Of a DNA stretch of 52,938 nt, positions 39,430 through 46,231 are shown in pieces. The notes beneath the pieces are model-generated. The model had not been told where the DNA came from. It ran no database searches and saw only the letters and a list, made by a program, of their open reading frames with translations. Position 1 is the first letter of the stretch. The number at the start of each line of letters is the position of its first letter. The stretch is from Patescibacteria group bacterium (lineage in GTDB: Bacteria > Patescibacteriota > Patescibacteriia > Magasanikbacterales > GWA2-37-8): contig JAQWDH010000007.1 of NCBI GenBank assembly GCA_028705565.1, forward strand, positions 1-52,938, read 5' to 3'. The position numbers were made by a program, and so were the translations under genes.

Positions 39430-39466
39430 TTGGTGGTGAATTATGAATAACGAATTTAGTAAATTG

Positions 39467-39579
39467 TCATTGCGATCCGCCCTGGGCGGAGAAGCAATCC
39501 CATAGTTTGGTAGTGCCAATAATGTTTCTGAAACATTGGGATTGCTTCGTCGCTCCCTTTGAGAGCCCCTCGCAATGAC
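39467..39579. repeat. MITE-like palindrome with TGTCATTGCGA...TCGCAATGACA ends
   Basis: Nested inverted arms GAAGCAATCCCA / TGGGATTGCTTC. Confidence 0.85.
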
Positions 39580-39584
39580 AATTA

Positions 39585-39626
39585 TATTCGTAGTTCATTG
39601 TCCATTGTCCATAGTCCACAGTCCAA
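39585..39626. repeat. Degenerate 7-bp tandem array (6 units)
   Basis: tattcgt agttcat tgtccat tgtccat agtccac agtccaa. Confidence 0.85.
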
Positions 39627-39628
39627 TT

Positions 39629-39644
39629 TGTTTCACGTGAAACA
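39629..39644. promoter_or_regulatory. parS: parS centromere site (ParB binding)
   Basis: TGTTTCACGTGAAACA, exact match to the canonical bacterial parS consensus. Confidence 0.9.
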
Positions 39645-39658
39645 TTTTGAAAAAAAAT

Positions 39659-39700
39659 AAGGGCCTTTTTCACTTTTTTTAAGTGAAAAAGACCCTTTTC
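39659..39700. terminator. Bidirectional terminator-like hairpin
   Basis: aagggcctttttcacttttttttaagtgaaaaagacccttttcttatt. Confidence 0.75.
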
Positions 39701-40579
39701 TTATTGTTTTATTATTTTTACCTCCTTTGCCTCGTATTGAGGCAACCCGGCAGGATTATTTGCCGGCACGGAACCTATCAAAGTTCCGTATTTTATAATC
39801 GTCCCTTTTTTTAAAAAAAGAAAATTATGTCCCTCAAGTGACGACCAGTGAATTCTCACCGGTCTTCTTTTAAAATCTTTTCCGTATGCTATTCCACCAG
39901 CAATGGATGAAAATTCAATTTCTGCCTCCATTTCTTCTAATTGTATCTCCTTCTTTTGTGGTTGTGGAGGGGGGGTGGAGGGGATATCTATACTATTTTT
40001 CAGAATATTATTTAAGAGAGTGACCATCTCCGGCCACCTTTTTTTTGTCTCTAACTCAGAACAGCGGATTTCCCCTTTTTTTCCTCCGTAACAGTGTAAT
40101 TCCCATTGTTGGTGGAGACATAAAAAAAATATGTCCTCTTTTTCTATGGGAAATACCCTTATGAGAATGTCCCATATTTTTACCTCCCCAAGTGGGAGGA
40201 TTTCTAAAAAGCGAAGAGAATTTTCTTCGTTTTTTATAAAAAGTGAAAACGGCTCGAAGTCTCTTTGGAAGACCAAACTCTTCTTTTGAAACCTTTTGTA
40301 CTCCAGGAATTGCTCCTGGATTTCTTTTTCTTCGCCCTTTATTCCAACTTTTTGGTCTCTTCCCTCGTCCCTGAGGGTTTTTTGTTGGTATATAGGGATA
40401 AGTGAATTATTACTGATATTGATGTAGAGATTTGTGGAGACAGCGTCTCCTTTTTTAAAATTATTCCCCAGCGAGAAATACTTATTCTCGCTAAGATTCG
40501 TGGGGGAAGAATTAAAAAACACTATACCATTTTTCTCTACTATAATTTTTATCTGGTTATTTTTGTTATTTTCTTCCAT
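39701..40579 (-). CDS. Unknown protein; C-terminus possibly cold-shock-domain-like
   Basis: Start set at MEENNKNN with GGAGAAAAAAATGG RBS; C-term VRIHWSSLEGHNFLFLKKGTIIKYGTLIGSVPANNPAGLPQYEAKEVKII resembles a CSD tail. Confidence 0.6.
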   Translation of the reverse strand: MEENNKNNQIKIIVEKNGIVFFNSSPTNLSENKYFSLGNNFKKGDAVSTNLYINISNNSLIPIYQQKTLRDEGRDQKVGIKGEEKEIQEQFLEYKRFQKKSLVFQRDFEPFSLFIKNEENSLRFLEILPLGEVKIWDILIRVFPIEKEDIFFLCLHQQWELHCYGGKKGEIRCSELETKKRWPEMVTLLNNILKNSIDIPSTPPPQPQKKEIQLEEMEAEIEFSSIAGGIAYGKDFKRRPVRIHWSSLEGHNFLFLKKGTIIKYGTLIGSVPANNPAGLPQYEAKEVKIIKQ

Positions 40580-40607
40580 TTTTTTCTCCTTCGCATTATC
40601 GGCGACT

Positions 40608-40667
40608 CGCCAATTGGCGATGTTTTGGGTCAAACAGTTCCATTCATGAAGAATAGCCTTGTTTGAC
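40608..40667 (-). promoter_or_regulatory. Structured leader copy B (hairpin plus CGCCAATTGGCG palindrome)
   Basis: About 54/60 identical to 40869-40928. Confidence 0.7.
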
Positions 40668-40713
40668 GCGGAGAGCATTCTATATTCTAGTTCCACAGCC
40701 CCCTGCTGGAGGG

Positions 40714-40851
40714 CTATGACGACGACAATGTTAGCCACATAGAGACGGCAATCATTAAAAAAAATGATTCGCTTACCGTCATTATGTGTAAAACACAGGA
40801 CAATAATAGTAAAAGAAATATGATATCTCTTAAGATAATCGTTGTTCCCAT
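40714..40851 (-). CDS. 45-aa small hydrophobic protein
   Basis: MGTTIILRDIIFLLLLLSCVLHIMTVSESFFLMIAVSMWLTLSSS*, RBS AATGGAGAAAAAAATGG; two hydrophobic stretches. Confidence 0.5.
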   Translation of the reverse strand: MGTTIILRDIIFLLLLLSCVLHIMTVSESFFLMIAVSMWLTLSSS

Positions 40852-40868
40852 TTTTTTCTCCATTTTTT

Positions 40869-40928
40869 CGCCAATTGGCGATGTTTTGGGTCAAACAAAT
40901 CCATTCATAAAGGATGGTCTTGTTTGAC
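40869..40928 (-). promoter_or_regulatory. Structured leader copy A
   Basis: GTCAAACAAGACCAT-CCTTTATGA-ATGGATTTGTTTGAC hairpin then CGCCAATTGGCG. Confidence 0.7.
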
Positions 40929-41018
40929 ACAGGGTTTATTGTACATGGACTACTGACCGTAGACTACGGTCTATTGTCTTTTTAGTCCATTATTTTTTTA
41001 ATTGTCAAAGAATAAGTA

Positions 41019-41047
41019 AGTATAGCATACTTTGAAGGTTTTGTCAA
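41019..41047 (-). promoter_or_regulatory. Sigma-70-type promoter for the 40851-39701 operon
   Basis: Minus strand TTGACA-17-TATACT. Confidence 0.8.
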
Positions 41048-41128
41048 GGGTAAAAAATGGCTTAAAAAAGGGGTTTTGCGGGCGGTGGGGCGAGGTGGTG
41101 TGTTGTAAATTATAAATAAATTTATGTC

Positions 41129-41256
41129 AGAAACATTATTGGCACTACCGAACTATGGGATTGCCTGCCTGCATACCTGCGGTATGTAAACATACCTACG
41201 GTATGTAAACCGGTAGGCAAGCTTCGTTTCCACCCAGGGCGGATCGCAATGACAAT
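41129..41256. repeat. MITE-like element containing nested 20-bp palindromes
   Basis: AGAAACATTATTGGCACTACCGAACTATGGGATTGC...GGATCGCAATGACA, inverted relative to 39494-39529. Confidence 0.85.
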
Positions 41257-41258
41257 TG

Positions 41259-41377
41259 TATCCGTCGTTCATTGTCCATCGTCAATCGTCCGTTGTTAAT
41301 TGTCAATCATCTGTTGCCCATAATCCATCGTCTATAGTCTATAGTCTATTGTCTTTGGTCCATCGTCCATCATCCAA
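41259..41377. repeat. Degenerate 7-bp tandem array (17 units)
   Basis: tatccgt cgttcat tgtccat cgtcaat cgtccgt tgttaat tgtcaat catctgt tgcccat aatccat cgtctat agtctat agtctat tgtcttt ggtccat cgtccat catccaa. Confidence 0.9.
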
Positions 41378-41379
41378 CT

Positions 41380-41395
41380 TGTTCCACATGAAACA
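41380..41395. promoter_or_regulatory. parS: Degenerate parS-like site
   Basis: TGTTCCACATGAAACA, two mismatches to TGTTTCACGTGAAACA. Confidence 0.6.
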
Positions 41396-41446
41396 TTTTT
41401 ATAAAACGTAAAAGTTTGTCAAAAAAGTTTTACACAGGTTTGGCTG

Positions 41447-41475
41447 TTGACAAAGAAAAAATAAAATTATACAAT
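41447..41475 (+). promoter_or_regulatory. Sigma-70-type promoter for 41504..42250
   Basis: TTGACA-17-TACAAT. Confidence 0.75.
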
Positions 41476-41503
41476 ATATCTGTCAGAAATAATTGACAGT
41501 GCT

Positions 41504-42250
41504 ATGCTTGATGTCAATAATCTTCTGAAGAAGTTTGGCTTGACGGAAAAAGAGGCCTCCGTATTTTTAGCTTTATTTAAATTCGGCAAAATGTCCGCGA
41601 GCGAGGTCGCGTCAGTTTCCGGTGTCGGTAGAACGAATGTTTATCATATAGCGCCGGATTTGAAGAAAAAAAATTTGGTTTATGAAATCAAAGAAGGCAG
41701 AACGCGAAAGTTTATCGCCGTTGATTATGAAAGATTAGTAAGTTTAGCGGATGACAAAGCCGAAGAGTGGCGCGAAATCAAAAACGAACTTGCGAGTGCG
41801 GAGAGCCAATTTACATCCTTGCTTTTCGGAAATTTTAAAACCAAGCTTGTTTCTTTGGCGAACGCGGAGTCGGCGGAAAAAATCATAAATGAAATAAAAA
41901 CGGATTTGGAAAACACAGAACCGACATCCGCCGGATTGAAAAACGATTTGTTCGTTTTTTATTCTTATGAAAAGTTTATAAAAATTTTTCCGGTTTGGAA
42001 TTCAGCTTCGTTCAACGCGTCAAAAAAAGAAATCATCTGCGGCGCGCCGGAAAATATTTTGCCGAACTCGGAAATAAAATTATGGCCGAAAGAAAAAGGC
42101 GATTTGCCGGCCGCGTTTATTCTGTGGAAAGGAAAAGCCGTTATAATAGACTGTAAAACCGGCCCGCCGGCCGGAATAAAGGTTGAGAATTCGGCGGTCG
42201 CGGAAACATTGAAAATATGGTTTTATGAAATTTGGAAAGGATTGGGATAA
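41504..42250 (+). CDS. TrmB-like HTH transcriptional regulator
   Basis: FGLTEKEASVFLALFKFGKMSASEVASVSGVGRTNVYHIAPDLKKKNLVYEIKEGRTRKFIAVD. Confidence 0.8.
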   Translation: MLDVNNLLKKFGLTEKEASVFLALFKFGKMSASEVASVSGVGRTNVYHIAPDLKKKNLVYEIKEGRTRKFIAVDYERLVSLADDKAEEWREIKNELASAESQFTSLLFGNFKTKLVSLANAESAEKIINEIKTDLENTEPTSAGLKNDLFVFYSYEKFIKIFPVWNSASFNASKKEIICGAPENILPNSEIKLWPKEKGDLPAAFILWKGKAVIIDCKTGPPAGIKVENSAVAETLKIWFYEIWKGLG

Positions 42251-42337
42251 TTCGGTGGAAAATTTTTTGGAAATGAACGCGAGTTGTGATATAATATGTA
42301 ATATAAAATAATTTTTTAATTTTTTAATTTAAATTAT

Positions 42338-44650
42338 ATGCCTCAAATTTCGGAAAGTCGGCTTGTCAAAATTTTTGACATCGCCTCTTACGTGATTCTT
42401 TTGCTGAGCATCGCAATCGTGCCTTTGCTCATAGACAAAAGTTTGTTGAATTATTTTGTGTTGCCGAAGCAATACATTTTTATGGGTTTGGTTTGCCTGC
42501 AACTTTTGCTTTTTGCGGGTAGAGCCGTCTTGTCAAAAAAATTCGTTTTTAAATTTTCCATTATTGATATTCCGATTCTCGCGATTTTGGTTTTTATTTT
42601 AATATCGTCGTTATTTTCTTCCAGTTTGTTTGATAGTTTCATGGGCAGAAACGAATTTTTCACTTTCAATTTTATTTTCGCTTTGTTCCTTGCTTTGTTT
42701 TATTTTATTCTTGTTAATCATCTAAATACAGCGGCGCGTTGGAGAGCCGCCTTGGAAACTCTTTTGGCGGTTGGAGGAATCACGGCTTTGATGTTTGTCG
42801 CGCGCGCGGTTTTTCACATTGAAATTCCATTCCTAAAAGATATTTATAATTTAATAGACAGCACAAACAGTTTGTTCGGGCTTTGGCTTATCGTGATTTT
42901 CACTTTGTCAGCAGGTCTTCTTATCAAGAAAAATTTGGGTGTCGGCAGAGCGCTTTCGTATTTCTTCGTAATGATTTTATCTTTTACGGTTCTTACGCTT
43001 TTAAACTTTAAGTCGCTTTGGTGGCTGATGCTCGCGAGTTTGATTTTACTTTTGCTTTTGGGAATCAGTTTGATAAAAAAAGCGCGGACAGGGTGGCTTT
43101 CTGTGCTGTTCACTTCTTTGATTATAGTCGTTATCGCAATAATTTTTGGAATTCCGAAAAGCGTGCAAACCGCGGTGCCGGTGGAAATCGGTTTGGGTTC
43201 GGGTCCGTCGTTCACAATCGCTTACAAAACAATGTTTTCAGGCGCGAAAAGTTTTCTCTTCGGAAGCGGTCCGGGAACTTTTGGAATTGATTTTTCCAAA
43301 TTCAGAAGCTCTGACTTCAATTACAACGATTTAACATGGTCGTTGCGTTTCAGTCAACCGTTCAGTTCATTTTTCGCAATTATGTCCGAAGGCGGCATAA
43401 CATTTGTTTTATCAATGTTGCTTGTGCTTTTTCTCGTGCTCGGACATGTGCTTCATACATGGCTGAAAGAACGCGGTTCGGATTTAGTCCAAAACATCGC
43501 CGCGAGCCTGCGTCTCGCTTCAGTTGATATTCATTTTGATGTTTTTCTCGCGGCCGTGGCGTGGATAGTGCTTTGGATCGGAATGTTCACTAATTTTTAC
43601 GGACCGACTTTGTGGTGGCTATGGTGGTTGCTTTTGGGATTGATAATTTCAGGTCTCGGACTTTTGGGACACGGAGTCGTAAAAGAAAAAGAGTTCGCCA
43701 TAGAAGACACTCCTCAATACAATCTCACATTTTCATTCGCTTTGATAGTTGTGATGGCGACAGTGATAATGGTTGGAGTTTTGGGCGCGAGATTTTATAT
43801 GGCGGATAAAGAATATGTCGCGGCTTTGAATAGCGCGAATTATAAAGAAGCTGAAACAAGATTGAAAGATGTTTTGCAAAAAAGAAATAATCTTGACACT
43901 TATCATGTGTCCTTGGCGAAGGTGTATTTGATGCAAGCGGCCGAAGCGACGCAAAAAGGAGATAAGGTTGATGTGATGGCCGTGGCTGATTTGCTTGCCA
44001 AAGCCGTGAACGAAGCGAAAACCGCGACTGATTTGTCTCCGAATTCCGTTTCAATTTGGGAAAATTTAGCCACGATGTATGAGAACGCTTCATTGGTTGT
44101 GCCTGAAGCGCGCGAGTGGACAATAAAATCTTTAAACACGGCGAAAGATTTGGAGAGTAGCAACGCGATTTTATGGTGGCGTTTGGGCAATAATTATGTC
44201 GCCGGAAAGGATTTGACGAAAGCCGCGGAAAGTTATCAAAAAGCCATTGATTTGAAAACGAATTATGTCGGGGCGTATATGAGCTTGGCGGATGTTCATG
44301 AACAAAACAAGCAAACTGACAAAGCGATTGAACTTTATCAAAGAATTTTATCATCGGCTTTGGATAATCAGGAAGTATTATTCAATTTCGGACGGCTTCT
44401 TTACAATCGTCGCCAAACGGACGATATGAAGAACGCCGAGGCGCTTTGGCTGGAATCGGTTCGTTTGCAGCCTAATTATTCCAACGCGCTTTTCGCTCTC
44501 GGAATGTTGTATGAAACAAATGGAGATAAATCAAAGGCGTTGCAGTATTATTATAAAGTGAAAGATTTGAATCCGGACAATAAAGATGTGTCCGCGAAAA
44601 TTAGAAGTTTAATCGGGGTGAGCGAACCGGTTGAAACGGAAAAGAAATAA
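42338..44650 (+). CDS. Polytopic membrane protein (O-antigen ligase-like) with C-terminal TPR repeats
   Basis: About ten N-terminal TM segments; ILWWRLGNNYVAGKDLTKAAESYQKAIDLKTNYVGAYMSLADVHEQNKQTDKAIELYQRIL. Confidence 0.8.
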   Translation: MPQISESRLVKIFDIASYVILLLSIAIVPLLIDKSLLNYFVLPKQYIFMGLVCLQLLLFAGRAVLSKKFVFKFSIIDIPILAILVFILISSLFSSSLFDSFMGRNEFFTFNFIFALFLALFYFILVNHLNTAARWRAALETLLAVGGITALMFVARAVFHIEIPFLKDIYNLIDSTNSLFGLWLIVIFTLSAGLLIKKNLGVGRALSYFFVMILSFTVLTLLNFKSLWWLMLASLILLLLLGISLIKKARTGWLSVLFTSLIIVVIAIIFGIPKSVQTAVPVEIGLGSGPSFTIAYKTMFSGAKSFLFGSGPGTFGIDFSKFRSSDFNYNDLTWSLRFSQPFSSFFAIMSEGGITFVLSMLLVLFLVLGHVLHTWLKERGSDLVQNIAASLRLASVDIHFDVFLAAVAWIVLWIGMFTNFYGPTLWWLWWLLLGLIISGLGLLGHGVVKEKEFAIEDTPQYNLTFSFALIVVMATVIMVGVLGARFYMADKEYVAALNSANYKEAETRLKDVLQKRNNLDTYHVSLAKVYLMQAAEATQKGDKVDVMAVADLLAKAVNEAKTATDLSPNSVSIWENLATMYENASLVVPEAREWTIKSLNTAKDLESSNAILWWRLGNNYVAGKDLTKAAESYQKAIDLKTNYVGAYMSLADVHEQNKQTDKAIELYQRILSSALDNQEVLFNFGRLLYNRRQTDDMKNAEALWLESVRLQPNYSNALFALGMLYETNGDKSKALQYYYKVKDLNPDNKDVSAKIRSLIGVSEPVETEKK

Positions 44651-44662
44651 CCAGAACCAAAG

Positions 44663-44691
44663 AATTCCCCCCGATTTTGTCGGGGGGAATT
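44663..44691. terminator. Strong hairpin before 44706 CDS
   Basis: aattccccccgattttgtcggggggaatt, perfect stem; no long T tract. Confidence 0.5.
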
Positions 44692-44705
44692 CAATTTATT
44701 TGTTT

Positions 44706-45326
44706 ATGAAAGTTTTGAAACCAATTTATTTTTTACTTGCTTTGTTTTTGTCGTTTTATCCTCTTTGTTCGCGTGGCGAGATGTCCGCTGGCGATTATTA
44801 TATTTACGCGGATAGCGTGAATACCGGTGGAGTTATCAGTGGCGGAGATTATGGCGTAAGAGGAACTTTTAATGAATCGCCGATTGGTTTTACGACAAGC
44901 ACGAGTTATGAAACGCGTGGCGGATACCAGCCGATGGAGTTGGGCATGAAAGTAAGCGCGTCTTCTTTAAGTTTGGGAACTTTGAGCGCAACGGCGATAA
45001 AAACAGCAAGCGCTGACGCTATTGTTTGGAGCGATGCCGGCACCGGCTATACTCTTTCCATCGGAGGAGTAAGCGGAACAAGCATCGCGAATGTAAGCGA
45101 TGGAATAATCACAATCGGTTCAGAAGAGTACGGTTTATCCGTGTCAGGCGTTGACAGAGCTTTTACAAATGACAGGGCGATAGCGGAAAGACTGATTTTG
45201 GCTTCTTCAAGCGAACCGGTTACAAACAGTAAAACAACCCTTACTTTCAAAGCGTCAATCAGCGATACATCGGTTGGAGGAAGCTATAGCCAAGCAATTG
45301 TTTTAACCGTTTCCGGTAATTTTTAA
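44706..45326 (+). CDS. Secreted hypothetical protein
   Basis: MKVLKPIYFLLALFLSFYPLCSRGEMSAGDYYIYADSVNTGG, signal peptide; start set at ATG 44706. Confidence 0.65.
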   Translation: MKVLKPIYFLLALFLSFYPLCSRGEMSAGDYYIYADSVNTGGVISGGDYGVRGTFNESPIGFTTSTSYETRGGYQPMELGMKVSASSLSLGTLSATAIKTASADAIVWSDAGTGYTLSIGGVSGTSIANVSDGIITIGSEEYGLSVSGVDRAFTNDRAIAERLILASSSEPVTNSKTTLTFKASISDTSVGGSYSQAIVLTVSGNF

Positions 45327-45346
45327 ATTTAAAACAGGTTTGTTTT

Positions 45347-46228
45347 ATGTTTAAAAAAAGATATTTTTTTATATTGTTTATTTTTTCCTCGTTTTTTTTA
45401 ATTCAAGACGCGGACGCGTTGGTTATAAGTCCGGCGCGTTTTAATGTGACGATTGAGCCGGGAGCGAGTCAAAATTTAATTATAAAAATTAAAAATGACG
45501 AGGCGCAAAAAGTTGATTTGAACTTAAAAGTTTTAGGAGCCAAACAAGATGAATACGGACGGCCTTTGTTTTTTTCCGGAATTGAAAAAGCGGAAGAATG
45601 GGTAAAACCGAAAACCAACAAAATAACAGTCGGCGCTTCGCAAGAAAAAAACGCGGAATTTTTAATTGAAATTCCCAAACAAATTATTCCAGGGTCGCAT
45701 TATTTGGGATTGGCGGTTGAACAAATTCAAACTGAAAATTCAAACCAAGTCGGATTATCCGGCCGTTTGGTCGCTCTTTTAACTTTGCGAATAACGGGAA
45801 ATATCACCGAAGACGCGAATTTTGTAAAATGGACAGGCCGTAATTTTACATGGAACAAAGAATGGCCGTTTGTTTTGGAATTAAAAAATCAAGGGAATAT
45901 TGAAGTCGCGTTAACCGGCGAGACGGCAATAAAGAATTGGAGAGGCAAAGAGATATTCAGACAGCCTGTTTTTTTAGGCAATTCATTATTGGCCGGCGCG
46001 ATTCGTTTTAACAGCGGGAAAGTAAAAATAGGCGATAAAATCAAATGGCCTGGTTTGTATCAAACGGAAATGAGAATTATATACGGCCAGTCGGAAAAAA
46101 GAATTTCAAAAGTTTTTTATATTTGGTATTTTCCAAAATGGAGCGCGGCGGCGTTTTTTGTGACGATGTTTATTATATTACGGCGAATGATTAGGGAAAT
46201 AAGACGCAAACGCAAATTTGGAAATTAA
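45347..46228 (+). CDS. Secreted/anchored DUF916-like protein with C-terminal TM
   Basis: Signal peptide; ISPARFNVTIEPGASQNLIIKIKNDEAQKVDLNLKV; C-terminal TM and basic tail. Confidence 0.6.
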   Translation: MFKKRYFFILFIFSSFFLIQDADALVISPARFNVTIEPGASQNLIIKIKNDEAQKVDLNLKVLGAKQDEYGRPLFFSGIEKAEEWVKPKTNKITVGASQEKNAEFLIEIPKQIIPGSHYLGLAVEQIQTENSNQVGLSGRLVALLTLRITGNITEDANFVKWTGRNFTWNKEWPFVLELKNQGNIEVALTGETAIKNWRGKEIFRQPVFLGNSLLAGAIRFNSGKVKIGDKIKWPGLYQTEMRIIYGQSEKRISKVFYIWYFPKWSAAAFFVTMFIILRRMIREIRRKRKFGN

Positions 46229-46231
46229 ATT

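Noticed and set aside
40580-40930. N-terminal extension of the 39701..40930 ORF as one 409-aa protein
   Set aside because: The extension reads through the duplicated hairpin leader and the sORF region; a clean RBS and ATG exist at 40579.
41069-41099. G-quadruplex candidate ggggttttgcgggcggtggggcgaggtgg
   Set aside because: Only three G-runs of 3 or more; the fourth is GG. Too weak without conservation.
41171-41210. Possible CRISPR-like repeats
   Set aside because: Only two abutting palindromic units with no spacers; part of the nested palindrome family. No cas genes seen.
43725-44354. 209-aa minus-strand ORF
   Set aside because: Antisense to the TPR membrane protein gene; no domain signal.
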